Below are positions 10,143 through 19,312 of a stretch of DNA of 64,000 nucleotides, piece by piece (the stretch's first letter is position 1; each line of letters opens with the position of its first letter). Source of the stretch: Blastomonas ursincola (lineage in GTDB: Bacteria > Pseudomonadota > Alphaproteobacteria > Sphingomonadales > Sphingomonadaceae); NCBI RefSeq assembly GCF_013607875.1, contig NZ_VDES01000002.1, positions 389,638-453,637 of the forward strand. Reading direction: 5' to 3'. Position numbers and translations under genes: made by a program. The notes beneath the pieces are model-generated. The model was not told where the DNA came from. It saw only the letters and a list, made by a program, of their open reading frames with translations, and made no database searches.

Positions 10143-10225
10143 CGTCCCTCGACTTCGCTCGGGAACTCGGGGAGGTTGAGGCGCACCGGAACCCAGCCGT
10201 TTGTCCCGAGCGAAGTCGAGGGACG
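10143..10225. repeat. Family B palindrome, copy 1
   Basis: Two perfectly complementary 22-nt arms (10143-10164 and 10204-10225) contain the core TCCCGAGCGAAGTCGAGGGA and enclose a 39-nt loop. The same arms recur inside bchD at 63357-63430. Confidence 0.85.
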
Positions 10226-10252
10226 CATGCGCATATCCGGAAACAGGCTAGT

Positions 10253-10309
10253 GGAAGCCGGATGCCCCGATTGCTAGCGGGCAACGAACGGGTGAGGCAT
10301 CCGGCTTCC
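10253..10309. repeat. Inverted repeat ahead of creD
   Basis: GGAAGCCGGATGCC at 10253-10266 is perfectly complementary to GGCATCCGGCTTCC at 10296-10309, with a 29-nt loop. There is no T-run, so it is more likely a repeat element than a terminator. Confidence 0.7.
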
Positions 10310-10428
10310 GCAACAGGGTTAACGATCGCTTCACCGATTCGCTGTGACGCAGTTCACACCCAATTCAGCTTTGCGCGCATAGCTGACCTGTGCATTTTCA
10401 TCGATGAACCGTGAAGGGACCAGTGCAC

Positions 10429-11784
10429 ATGGCCAAGGAACGCAGCCCCGGCTTCAAGCTGGGCATGACCGTGCTGATCGGCGCGCTGCTCGCGATCCCG
10501 CTGTTCATGGTCTATGCGCTCGTCTGGGACCGGCAGAGCCAGTCGGAAACCGCGCGCGCCAGCGTCGCCGAGGGCTGGGGCGGGCCGCAGATGCTTGCAG
10601 GGCCGGTGATGGTCATCCCGTACCGCCAGCAATCGGTCGAGACCGTCACCGAGAACGGCAAGGCGATGACGCGCGCGGTGACGATCGAGCGCGAACTTTT
10701 CCTCGCGCCGGTCACCAATACCGCTTCGGTCGATGTCGAGCCCGATCGGCGGCCCAAGTCGATCTATGAGACGGTCGTCTATGAGGCGCGGGTCAAGGGC
10801 ACGGCGCGGTTCGCGCTGCCTGAGGATCTCGCGCGCTTCGGGGTGCGGCCCGAGGAGCTGCTGCTCGACCGCGCCGAGATCCGCGTCGGCATTTCGGATG
10901 CGCGCGGGCTGCTCGCCGACAACAGCCTCGCGATGGCGGGCAAAGCATTGCCGCTCCGCCCCGGCAAGGGGCTGGGATCGACCAACGGATCGGGCTTCTT
11001 TGCCTTTGCCGACTGGTCGGACAGCGCCGGAGCGCCGGTGGACGTCGCCTATCGCTTCGGCGTGCGCGGCAATGGCCAGCTGATGCTGATCCCCGATGGC
11101 GAGGCGACCGACTGGAGCGTGCGCTCGCACTGGCCGCATCCGAGCTTTGCCGGACAGTTCCTGCCGAACAGCCGCCAGGTGTCGGACAAGGGCTTCACCG
11201 CGCGCTACAAGATCAGCAATCTCGCCTTGGGCCGCGCGATCGTGCAGCTGCCCCAGCCGGGCGAGCAGGTGGCTGCCGGCGGCCAGATGGCGCAGATCGA
11301 CCTGATCGAACCGGTCAACCTCTACAGCCAGGTCGACCGCGCGGTGAAATACGGCTTCCTGTTCATCGGCTTCACCTTCCTCGCCTTCCTGATGTTCGAC
11401 ATCATCGCGGGCGCGCGCGTCGCGGCGGCGGAATATCTGCTCACCGGCGCCGGGCTGATCCTGTTCTTCGTGCTGCTGCTCGCCTTTGCCGAGATCATCG
11501 GCTTCACGCTGGCCTATCTGCTCGCTTCGGGCGCGATCATTGGGCTCATCTCGGCCTATAGCGCCGCGGTGCTGGGCAGCGCCAAGCGCGCCGGCTTTAT
11601 CGGCGGGCTGCTGCTCGGGCTCTATGCGCTGCTCTATGTGCTGCTCAACCTAGAGGCCTATTCGCTGCTGATCGGATCGGTGCTGCTGTTCGTGGCGCTG
11701 GCGGCGGTGATGTATGTCACGCGCCGGGTCGACTGGTCGGGCCTCGGCCAGCGCGACCCTGCTAAAGGCTTGCCGGAAGCGTAA
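10429..11784 (+). CDS. creD: Cell envelope integrity protein CreD
   Basis: A 451-residue inner-membrane protein. An N-terminal transmembrane segment (TVLIGALLAIPLFMVYALVW) is followed by a long extracytoplasmic domain (about residues 40-300). About six hydrophobic helices complete the protein (LFIGFTFLAFLMFDII, LILFFVLLLAFAEIIGF and others). The motif RPGKGLG and the LIEPVNLYSQVDRAVKYGFL junction match CreD/Cet family members. Homologues are linked to envelope stress and colicin tolerance. There is no creBC two-component pair in the window. The ATG at 10429 is preferred over the in-frame GTG at 10411 because AAGGGA lies 9 nt before it. Confidence 0.9.
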   Translation: MAKERSPGFKLGMTVLIGALLAIPLFMVYALVWDRQSQSETARASVAEGWGGPQMLAGPVMVIPYRQQSVETVTENGKAMTRAVTIERELFLAPVTNTASVDVEPDRRPKSIYETVVYEARVKGTARFALPEDLARFGVRPEELLLDRAEIRVGISDARGLLADNSLAMAGKALPLRPGKGLGSTNGSGFFAFADWSDSAGAPVDVAYRFGVRGNGQLMLIPDGEATDWSVRSHWPHPSFAGQFLPNSRQVSDKGFTARYKISNLALGRAIVQLPQPGEQVAAGGQMAQIDLIEPVNLYSQVDRAVKYGFLFIGFTFLAFLMFDIIAGARVAAAEYLLTGAGLILFFVLLLAFAEIIGFTLAYLLASGAIIGLISAYSAAVLGSAKRAGFIGGLLLGLYALLYVLLNLEAYSLLIGSVLLFVALAAVMYVTRRVDWSGLGQRDPAKGLPEA

Positions 11785-11790
11785 ACCCGT

Positions 11791-11831
11791 CCATAGTGCA
11801 TCCAAACGATAATATGAGGATGCACCTATGG
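11791..11831. promoter_or_regulatory. Inverted repeat spanning the acyl-CoA dehydrogenase start codon
   Basis: CCATAGTGCATCC (11791-11803) and GGATGCACCTATGG (11818-11831) are complementary with one bulged base and a 14-nt AT-rich loop. The right arm contains the ATG at 11828, and the ribosome site TGAGGA overlaps the loop and arm. It could be an operator for a regulator of fatty-acid genes, or an mRNA hairpin hiding the start. Confidence 0.6.
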
Positions 11832-13114
11832 ATTTCACGCTTCCGGCGGAGCTGACCGCCTATCTGGCCGAGCTCGACGCGTTCATCGCGAAGGAGATCA
11901 AGCCGCTCGAGCAGGCGGACGACAATATCCGCTTTTTCGACCATCGCCGCGAATGGGCGCGGACCGATTTCGATAATGGGGGCCTGCCGCGCCACGACTG
12001 GGAAGAGCTGCTGCGCGAGGCGCAGCGCCGCGCCGATGCCGCCGGGCACTGGCGCTTTTCCGCGCCGAAGAAATACGGCGGCAAGGATGGATCGAACCTG
12101 TGGATGGCGGTGATCCGCGAGCATTTCGCGGCGCAGGGGCTTGGCCTGCACAACGACCTGCAGAACGAGCATTCGATCGTCGGCAACTTCCCTTTCGTCG
12201 CGATGTTCGAGGAATTCGGCACCGAGGAACAGAAGCAGGAGTTCATCCTGGGCGGGTTCGAGCGCAAGCGCATCACCGCTTTCGGGCTCACCGAACCGCA
12301 TCACGGATCGGACGCCACGCATATGGAGACGCGCGCGGTCCGCGAGACGCGCGATGGCGTGCCCGGTTGGCGCATCGATGGCGAGAAGATGTGGATCACC
12401 GGCATGCATGTCGCGACGCATTGCGCGCTGTTTGCGCGGACCAGCGGCCAGGACGGCGACGCGCGCGGCATCACCTGCCTGCTGGTGCCCACCGACACGC
12501 CGGGCCTCAAGATCGAGGAGTATCTCTGGACCTTCAACATGCCCACCGATCACCCGCGCCTGTCATTCACCAATGTTTGGGTGCCCGAAAGCGCGATGCT
12601 GGGCGAGGAGGGGCGGGGGCTTTCGCTCGCGCAGAGCTTCGTCCACCAGAACCGCATCCGCCAGGCGGCATCGTCGCTGGGCGCGGCCGTGTTCTGCATC
12701 GAGGAAAGCGTGAAATATGCGCGCGAGCGGCGGCCGTTCGGCAAGGCGCTGGCCGAGAACCAGGCGATCCAGTTCCCGCTGGTCGAGCTCGCCACCCAGG
12801 CCGAGATGCTGCGGCTGCTGATCCGCAAGACCGCCTGGGACATGGACAATATGCCGCACAAGGCGATCGAGCGCGAGCTGTCGGACAAGGTCAGCATGTG
12901 CAACTACTGGGCGAACCGGCTGTGCTGCGAGGCGGCGGACCGCGCGATGCAGGTGCATGGCGGCATTGGCTATTCGCGGCACACGCCGTTCGAGCATATC
13001 TATCGCCACCACCGCCGCTATCGCATCACCGAAGGGTCGGAGGAAATCCAGATGCGCAAGGTGGCGGCCTATCTGTTCGGCTTTCTGGGCCCCAGGCGCG
13101 CGCTGTTCGAATAG
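11828..13114 (+). CDS. Acyl-CoA dehydrogenase family protein
   Basis: A 428-residue flavoenzyme predicted to oxidise an acyl-CoA thioester to the 2-enoyl-CoA. It shows the FAD-binding segment ITAFGLTEPHHGSDA and WITGMHVATH, the middle-domain LSFTNVWVPESAMLGEEGRGL, and the helical C-domain QVHGGIGYSRHTPFEHIYRHHR. The end EGSEEIQMRKVAAYLFG carries the Glu-Gly that corresponds to the catalytic base in many family members. The substrate is unknown. It stands alone between creD and the suf operon; its start is wrapped in an inverted repeat. Confidence 0.9.
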   Translation: MDFTLPAELTAYLAELDAFIAKEIKPLEQADDNIRFFDHRREWARTDFDNGGLPRHDWEELLREAQRRADAAGHWRFSAPKKYGGKDGSNLWMAVIREHFAAQGLGLHNDLQNEHSIVGNFPFVAMFEEFGTEEQKQEFILGGFERKRITAFGLTEPHHGSDATHMETRAVRETRDGVPGWRIDGEKMWITGMHVATHCALFARTSGQDGDARGITCLLVPTDTPGLKIEEYLWTFNMPTDHPRLSFTNVWVPESAMLGEEGRGLSLAQSFVHQNRIRQAASSLGAAVFCIEESVKYARERRPFGKALAENQAIQFPLVELATQAEMLRLLIRKTAWDMDNMPHKAIERELSDKVSMCNYWANRLCCEAADRAMQVHGGIGYSRHTPFEHIYRHHRRYRITEGSEEIQMRKVAAYLFGFLGPRRALFE

Positions 13115-13176
13115 CAGCGGGGGTGCGAGCCACCGTCCAACAAAACCTTGATTTCCGCATGCAAAACAGCCATCTC

Positions 13177-13203
13177 CTAATCGGAACGATTCACTCCGAT
13201 TAG
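13177..13203. promoter_or_regulatory. Inverted repeat ahead of the suf operon, likely operator
   Basis: CTAATCGGA and TCCGATTAG are perfect 9-nt arms around a 9-nt spacer, ending 12 nt before the regulator start. Position and symmetry suit autoregulation by the adjacent Rrf2 protein or another iron/redox regulator. Confidence 0.65.
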
Positions 13204-13215
13204 CGGGAGGCCCCG

Positions 13216-13674
13216 ATGCGCCTGTCCAGTCTTGCCGATTATGCCGTGGTGCTGATGAGCGCCGCTGCGCGCCATTGCGGTGGCATGCGGTGCAACGCGC
13301 GGGCCTTGGCCGAAGAGACCGGCCTGCCGCTGCCCACCGCGCAGAAGCTGGTGAGCAAGCTGTCCGCCGCCGGGCTGATCGAATCGGTGCGCGGGGCAGG
13401 GGGCGGTTTCCGCCTGTCGCGCCCGCCCGCCGCGATCACGCTCGCCGATATCGTCGAGGCGGTCGATGGGCCGATCACCATCACCGTCTGCTCCGGAGAA
13501 CATGCCAGCGACTGCGCCATCGAGGGCAGCTGTCACGTCCGCCCGCACTGGCAGATCGTCAACCGCACCATCCGCGCGGCGCTGGCCTCGGTCACGCTCG
13601 CCAGCCTGGGCCAGCACATCCCCGACCCCCGCCGCCCCGAACACCCGCTTGATTTCAAAAGGACCGTATCGTGA
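13216..13674 (+). CDS. SUF operon transcriptional regulator, Rrf2/IscR family
   Basis: A 152-residue winged-helix regulator starting [20 protein letters not shown]. The recognition region [29 protein letters not shown] is typical of Rrf2 proteins. Three cysteines in [18 protein letters not shown] are placed as in IscR, where they hold a [2Fe-2S] cluster. It is therefore likely to sense Fe-S status and repress the operon it heads. Its stop overlaps the sufB GTG start by 4 nt. A palindrome lies immediately upstream. Confidence 0.92.
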   Translation: MRLSSLADYAVVLMSAAARHCGGMRCNARALAEETGLPLPTAQKLVSKLSAAGLIESVRGAGGGFRLSRPPAAITLADIVEAVDGPITITVCSGEHASDCAIEGSCHVRPHWQIVNRTIRAALASVTLASLGQHIPDPRRPEHPLDFKRTVS

Positions 13675-15167
13675 CCGACAGCAGCAACACCGCTGAAAGC
13701 AAGCTGCGCGATGCCGATGCCTGGGCCGCGGCGGAAAAGGTGGGCACCTATGAATGGGGCTTTACCAGCGATATCGAACAGGAACTCGCGCCCAAGGGGC
13801 TGAACGAGGACACCGTCCGCTATATCAGCGCCAAGAAGAACGAGCCCGAATGGATGCTCGACTGGCGGCTCAAGGCTTTCCGCATCTGGCAGGAGCTGCC
13901 CGAGCCCGACTGGGCCAAGCTCAACTATCCGCCGATCGACTATCAGGACGCCTATTACTACGCCGCGCCCAAGGCCAAGCCCAAGCTCGGGTCGCTCGAC
14001 GAGGTCGATCCGGAAATCCTGCGCGTCTATGAAAAGCTCGGCATCCCGATCGAGGAGCAGAAGGTGCTCGCAGGGGTCGAGGGCGCGCGCAAGGTCGCGG
14101 TCGATGCGGTGTTCGACAGCGTCTCGGTCGCCACCACCTTCCGCGAGGAGTTGTCCAGAGCGGGCGTGATCTTCATGTCGATCAGCGAGGCGATCCGCGA
14201 GCATCCCGAGCTGGTGAAAAAGTGGCTCGGCAAGGTCGTGCCGGTGCGCGACAATTATTTCGCGTGCTTGAACTGCGCGGTCTTTTCCGACGGCACCTTC
14301 GTCTACATCCCCGAGGGCGTGCGCTGCCCGATGGAGCTTTCCACCTATTTCCGCATCAACGCGGAAAATACCGGCCAGTTCGAACGCACGCTGATCGTCG
14401 CCGACAAGGGCAGCTATGTGTCCTATCTCGAAGGCTGCACCGCGCCGCAGCGCGACGAGAACCAGCTGCATGCCGCGGTGGTCGAGCTGGTCGCGCTCGA
14501 CGATGCCGAGATCAAATACTCGACCGTGCAGAACTGGTATCCCGGCGATGCCGAGGGCAAGGGCGGCATCTACAATTTCGTCACCAAGCGCGGCCTGGCG
14601 CAGGGCGCGCGCTCGAAGATCAGCTGGACGCAGGTCGAGACCGGCTCTGCGGTGACGTGGAAATATCCGAGCTGCGTGCTCAACGGCGAGGACAGCGTCG
14701 GCGAATTCTATTCGGTCGCGGTCACCAACAATTACCAGCAGGCCGATACCGGCACCAAGATGATCCACAACGGACGAGGGTCCCGCTCGACCATCGTGTC
14801 CAAGGGGATCAGCGCGGGGAAGAGCAACAACACCTATCGCGGGCTCGTGCGCGTGGCCCCCGGTGCGGAGGGCGTGCGCAACTTCACCCAGTGCGATTCG
14901 CTGCTGCTTGGCGACCAGTGCGGCGCGCACACGGTGCCCTATATCGAGGTGCGCAATCCTTCCGCGACGATCGAGCACGAGGCGACGACCAGCAAGATCA
15001 GCGACGACCAGCTGTTCTACGCGATGCAGCGCGGGCTCGCCCAAGAAGACGCGGTGGCGCTGATCGTCAACGGCTTCGCGCGCGAGGTGCTCAAGCAGCT
15101 GCCGATGGAATTCGCGGTCGAGGCGCAGAAGCTGCTGGGCATTTCGCTTGAGGGGAGCGTGGGGTGA
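13671..15167 (+). CDS. sufB: Fe-S cluster assembly scaffold protein SufB
   Basis: A 498-residue SufB, part of the SufBC2D scaffold on which Fe-S clusters are built in the cytosol. Landmarks are [11 protein letters not shown]-like [16 protein letters not shown] at the N-terminus, [19 protein letters not shown], the beta-helix [12 protein letters not shown], and [24 protein letters not shown]. The cysteine in QCDSLLLG is the conserved C-terminal core residue. Translation starts at GTG, overlapping the regulator stop. The gene ends by overlapping the start of the small exported protein. Confidence 0.97.
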   Translation: MTDSSNTAESKLRDADAWAAAEKVGTYEWGFTSDIEQELAPKGLNEDTVRYISAKKNEPEWMLDWRLKAFRIWQELPEPDWAKLNYPPIDYQDAYYYAAPKAKPKLGSLDEVDPEILRVYEKLGIPIEEQKVLAGVEGARKVAVDAVFDSVSVATTFREELSRAGVIFMSISEAIREHPELVKKWLGKVVPVRDNYFACLNCAVFSDGTFVYIPEGVRCPMELSTYFRINAENTGQFERTLIVADKGSYVSYLEGCTAPQRDENQLHAAVVELVALDDAEIKYSTVQNWYPGDAEGKGGIYNFVTKRGLAQGARSKISWTQVETGSAVTWKYPSCVLNGEDSVGEFYSVAVTNNYQQADTGTKMIHNGRGSRSTIVSKGISAGKSNNTYRGLVRVAPGAEGVRNFTQCDSLLLGDQCGAHTVPYIEVRNPSATIEHEATTSKISDDQLFYAMQRGLAQEDAVALIVNGFAREVLKQLPMEFAVEAQKLLGISLEGSVG

Positions 15168-15475
15168 TCGCGCTGCTCGCCCTTGCTGCGCTCCAGCCTG
15201 CCCTGGCTACGCCACCCCCGGCGAACGAGATCGTCGTGATTGCCGAGCGGATGAGCCGCATCAAGCTGCGCCTGTCGCGCAAGAAGGGCGTGCTGAAAAG
15301 CTGCCGCGTGCGCGCGTCGAGCGGCGATCCGGTCGTCGATGGCTATGCCTGCGAAGCAATTGGCGCATGCATGGCCGAAGGCGCGACCAAGCGCGGCCCG
15401 CTGGCCGATTGCGCCACCGACAAGGTGCTGGCGTTCTACATGGACCGCAAGCGCGGACCGGAGGCGAGCGAATGA
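15164..15475 (+). CDS. Small exported Cys-containing protein inside the suf operon
   Basis: This 103-residue product is not recognised. It starts at GTG, overlapping the sufB stop by 4 nt, and begins with a short Sec signal ([19 protein letters not shown]). A basic stretch follows ([19 protein letters not shown]). Four cysteines are spaced over the mature part ([20 protein letters not shown]), which would suit two disulfides in the periplasm. Its coupling to sufB and its position before sufC are the only clues to a role. An export signal in an operon for cytosolic Fe-S assembly is odd. Confidence 0.7.
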   Translation: MIALLALAALQPALATPPPANEIVVIAERMSRIKLRLSRKKGVLKSCRVRASSGDPVVDGYACEAIGACMAEGATKRGPLADCATDKVLAFYMDRKRGPEASE

Positions 15476-15494
15476 TCGGCTTCGCTGCAACAAC

Positions 15495-15519
15495 CCCTTC
15501 TCCCCTCAAGGGAGAGGGA
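15495..15519. repeat. Short family A hairpin before sufC
   Basis: CCCTTCTCCCC and GGGAGAGGG form a tight palindrome equal to the end hairpin of the longer family A elements. It ends 9 nt before the sufC ATG and appears to supply its purine-rich ribosome site. Confidence 0.7.
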
Positions 15520-15528
15520 TAGAACGGA

Positions 15529-16274
<746 letters not shown>

Positions 16275-16275
<1 letters not shown>

Positions 16276-17036
16276 TGACCAACGTCATCCCCCTTCCCAC
16301 CCGCAGGGACGAGGCGTGGCGCTATGCTGATCTCGATGCGCTGGCGCGCGTCTGGGGCGAAGTGCCGTTAGCGCCCGAGCGGATCGTGGTGCCCGCAGGC
16401 GAGACGCTTAGTCGGCAGATCGTGCTGCCGGTGGCGCTGTCGGGCGTGTCGATCACCGATCTCGATGTCGAGATTGAGGCGGGCGCGACCTTTGCGTTGC
16501 ACCTGCTGGCGACCGACGCCGATTATGGCCGGATGAGCATCCATGTGCTGCTGCACGAAGGCGCGCATTTTGAGATGGGCGGGGCGATCCTGGGCCATTC
16601 GGACCAGACGCTCGAGATCGTCACCAGCGTGAACCACGCGCACCCCAATGCGACCAGCAACCAGGTGGTGCGCAGCGTGCTCGCGGGCCGGGCGACCGGA
16701 TCGTTCCTCGGCAAGGTCGCGGTCGCGCGCCATGCGCAGAAGACCGATGCGTCGCAGTCGGTAAAGGCGATGCTGCTCGACCGCACCGCGACCGCCAATG
16801 CCAAGCCCGAGCTGGAAATCTATGCCGACGACGTGAAATGCGCGCACGGCGCGACTGTGGGCGAGCTCGACAAGCAGGCCCTGTTCTACATGGCCGCGCG
16901 GGGATTGCCGCCGCAGGTGGCGCGCAAGCTGATGCTGCAGGCGTTCATCGCCGACGCATTCGTGTCGCTGGACGACGATGCCGCGCGCGAGACGATCGAA
17001 ACGCGCGCGCTCGCGGCGCTCGAGGGGCTGGCGTGA
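16275..17036 (+). CDS. sufD: Fe-S cluster assembly protein SufD
   Basis: Scaffold partner of SufB and SufC. The 253-residue protein is shorter than the enterobacterial SufD, as is usual in this group. It keeps the start TRRDEAWRYADLDAL, the beta-helix core (HPNATSNQVVRSVLAGRATGSFLGKVAV), and the C-terminal CAHGATVGELDKQALFYMAARGL with the invariant His used in cluster assembly. The ATG overlaps the sufC stop. An in-frame GTG lies one codon earlier. Confidence 0.95.
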
Positions 17037-18259
17037 TGGCCACGCTCACCGCACCCCGCCTGCTCGACCGTCGCACCGATTTTCCCGGCCTGGTCACCGC
17101 CTCGGGTGAGCCCTGGCATTATCTCGATTCCGCCGCCACCGCGCAGAAGCCGAAGGCGGTGATCGATGCGATCGCGCGGAGCTATGGCGGTGATTACGCC
17201 ACCGTCCATCGCGGCGTCTATGCGCGCTCGGCGGACATGACGATCGCCTACGAGGCTGCGCGGCGCAAGGCGGCGGCGTTCATCGGTGGGCGCGAGGACG
17301 AAACCGTGTTCGTGCGCGGCGCGACCGAGGGGATCAACCTGGTCGCCTCGAGCTGGGGGGGCAAGAACCTCAAGTCCGGCGACCGCATACTGCTCAGCCA
17401 GCTCGAGCATCACAGCAATATCGTGCCCTGGCAGCTGGTCGCCGAGCGCACCGGCGCGGTCATCGATGTCGCGCCGCTGACCGAAGATGGCCAGATCGAT
17501 CTCGAGGCGGTCGAGGCGATGCTGACGCCGGCGCACAAGATGGTCGCGCTCGCGCATGTGTCGAACGTGCTCGGCAGCGTGCTCGATGCGAAGCGCGCGG
17601 CGGCGCTGGCGCACAATGTCGGCGCGCTGCTGCTGCTCGATGGCTGCCAGGCGGTGCCGCGCATCCCCGTCGATGTCGCGGCTTTGGGCTGCGATTTCTA
17701 TGTCTATAGTGCGCACAAGCTCTATGGCCCGACCGGCATCGGCGTGCTGTGGGGCCGGGCCGCGCTGCTCGATGCCATGCCCCCCTGGCAGGGCGGCGGC
17801 GCGATGATCGACCGGGTGACCTTCGAATGCACCAGCTATGCCCCGCCGCCGCAGCGGTTCGAGGCGGGTACGCCGCATATCACCGGCGCCATCGGGCTGG
17901 CGGCGGCAATCGATTATGTGCAAGCGATCGGCGTCGAGGCGATCCACGCACACGAATGCGCGCTGGTGGCAGAGGCGCAGGACGCGCTGTCGGGCATCAA
18001 CGCGATCCGCCTGTTCGGGCCGAAGGACAGCGCGGGCATATTGTCGTTCGAGATGCAGGGGGTGCATCCGCACGATATCGGCACCATATTGGACGAGGCG
18101 AATGTCGCGATCCGCGCCGGGCATCATTGCGCGCAGCCGCTGATGGACCATCTGGGCGTGCCCGCGACCGCGCGCGCGAGCTTCGGGATTTACAGCAACA
18201 GCGAGGATGTCGCCGCCCTGGTGCGGGGACTGGAACGGGTCCGCAGGATTTTCGGGTGA
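17036..18259 (+). CDS. sufS: Cysteine desulfurase SufS
   Basis: A PLP enzyme that removes sulfur from cysteine as an enzyme-bound persulfide for Fe-S synthesis. It has 407 residues. Motifs are YLDSAATAQKP near residue 25, HHSNIVPWQ, the PLP lysine in YVYSAHKLYGPTGIGVLWG (SAHK), and the persulfide-loop cysteine in RAGHHCAQPLMDHLGV. The frame is open upstream through sufD, but the ATG at 17036 overlaps the sufD stop and starts the family N-terminus. No separate SufE is present in the window. Confidence 0.96.
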   Translation: MATLTAPRLLDRRTDFPGLVTASGEPWHYLDSAATAQKPKAVIDAIARSYGGDYATVHRGVYARSADMTIAYEAARRKAAAFIGGREDETVFVRGATEGINLVASSWGGKNLKSGDRILLSQLEHHSNIVPWQLVAERTGAVIDVAPLTEDGQIDLEAVEAMLTPAHKMVALAHVSNVLGSVLDAKRAAALAHNVGALLLLDGCQAVPRIPVDVAALGCDFYVYSAHKLYGPTGIGVLWGRAALLDAMPPWQGGGAMIDRVTFECTSYAPPPQRFEAGTPHITGAIGLAAAIDYVQAIGVEAIHAHECALVAEAQDALSGINAIRLFGPKDSAGILSFEMQGVHPHDIGTILDEANVAIRAGHHCAQPLMDHLGVPATARASFGIYSNSEDVAALVRGLERVRRIFG

Positions 18260-18264
18260 GGCTT

Positions 18265-18738
18265 ATGGAAGAGACGGGAAAGATCGTGATCGACGAGGTC
18301 GAGGCAGTGGCCAAGCCGCCCAAGGCGCGCGTGCAGGACGTGGTCGAGGACGCCGCGCCCGCGGAACCGCGCCGCCGCGACTATCTGGACGGCTTCCTCG
18401 CCGAAAAGCCGCAAGGTCAGGCTCCGAACGAGCCCGGCGGCGAGGTGTACGAGGCGGTGATCGACCGCTTGAAGGGCATTTACGATCCCGAAATTCCGGT
18501 GAACATTTACGACCTGGGGCTGATCTACGGCGTCGAGGTGAACGACGCGCATGCGGTCATCACCATGACGCTGACGACGCCACATTGCCCGGTCGCCGAA
18601 TCCATGCCGGGTGAGGTCGAGATGCAGGTTTGCTCCGTCCCCGGCATCGCCGATGCCGAGGTCAATCTGGTCTGGGACCCGCCGTGGGATCCCGGCAAGA
18701 TGAGCGACGAGGCCCGGCTCGAAATGGGGATGTTGTGA
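18265..18738 (+). CDS. sufT: SUF system maturation protein SufT (MIP18/DUF59 family)
   Basis: A 157-residue protein. The N-terminal 60 residues are charged and Pro/Ala rich. The rest is a MIP18 domain (VIDRLKGIYDPEIPVNIYDLGLIYGVEV) with the conserved cysteine motif TTPHCPVAESMPGEVE and the ending VNLVWDPPWDPGKMSDEARLEMGM. SufT helps mature Fe-S proteins downstream of the scaffold. The start ATG is 5 nt after the sufS stop. A repeat of about 170 bp separates it from sufA. Confidence 0.92.
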   Translation: MEETGKIVIDEVEAVAKPPKARVQDVVEDAAPAEPRRRDYLDGFLAEKPQGQAPNEPGGEVYEAVIDRLKGIYDPEIPVNIYDLGLIYGVEVNDAHAVITMTLTTPHCPVAESMPGEVEMQVCSVPGIADAEVNLVWDPPWDPGKMSDEARLEMGML

Positions 18739-18744
18739 TGTTTT

Positions 18745-18911
18745 CCCTTCTCCCTTGAGGGGAGAAGGATACGAAGCCTTGCTGGCGGAGCCAGCTAGGC
18801 GCAGTTGGATGAGGGTGATGTGCGCGGGGGTTGCGCATTCCCCCTCTCCCAGCTCCGACTAGGCAGCGATCTGCCAAGTCTTCGCCACCCTCTCCCTCGT
18901 GGGGAGAGGGG
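18745..18911. repeat. Composite palindromic repeat, family A copy 2 (sufT-sufA gap)
   Basis: The end hairpins CTTCTCCCTTGAGGGGAGAAGG and CCCTCTCCC...GGGGAGAGGG flank a centre with ATACGAAGCCTTG, AGCCAGCTAGGC and CTAGGCAGCGATCTGCCAAG. This is the same set of parts as at 3.1 and 38.1 kb, lying inside an operon. Confidence 0.75.
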
Positions 18912-18930
18912 TAAAGTGAGGAAAAGACCG

Positions 18931-19284
18931 ATGACCACCACCACCCGTGCCCGTCCCGCTGCGCTGACGCTCACCCCGTCGGCCGAGGCGCGCATCGCGC
19001 ATCTGATGGCGAACGCGCCCGAAGGGGCGATCGGGGTCAAGCTGTCGACCCCGCGACGCGGCTGCTCAGGCCTCGCCTATTCGGTCGATTATGTCACCGA
19101 AGAGGTGAAGTTCGACGAGAAGATCGAGACCGCCGGTGGCACCTTCTACGTCGATGGCGGATCGGTGCTCTATCTGATCGGATCGATCATGGACTGGGTC
19201 GAGGACGATTTCACCGCCGGTTTCGTGTTCAACAATCCCAATGCCAAGGGCAGCTGCGGCTGCGGCGAGAGCTTCACGGTCTGA
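18931..19284 (+). CDS. sufA: A-type Fe-S carrier protein SufA (HesB/IscA family)
   Basis: This 117-residue carrier passes Fe-S clusters from the SUF scaffold to client proteins. It carries the three invariant cysteines: RRGCSGLAY in the middle and GSCGCGESF near the C-terminus. The frame is open upstream to 18805 through the repeat, but the ATG at 18931 after GAGGAAAAG gives the standard length. It is the last gene of the suf operon and is convergent with ribB. No terminator is clear in the 28-bp gap. Confidence 0.95.
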   Translation: MTTTTRARPAALTLTPSAEARIAHLMANAPEGAIGVKLSTPRRGCSGLAYSVDYVTEEVKFDEKIETAGGTFYVDGGSVLYLIGSIMDWVEDDFTAGFVFNNPNAKGSCGCGESFTV

Positions 19285-19312
19285 AGCCCTCGCTCGTTCG
19301 CCGCACCGGCGG

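Larger units (their letters stand above)
9818..10428. other. Gene-free, repeat-rich region of about 610 bp
   Basis: No convincing gene is seen. Short open frames exist on both strands but overlap palindromes and lack family features. It holds a CCCCTGCCTCCGCAGGGG hairpin near 10009, the family B palindrome (10143-10225) and a further hairpin (10253-10309), then the creD promoter region. Confidence 0.6.

Noticed and set aside
9900-10414. Several short open frames on both strands between the orphan gene and creD
   Set aside because: They run through palindromes, overlap each other on both strands and show no signal, domain or ribosome site.
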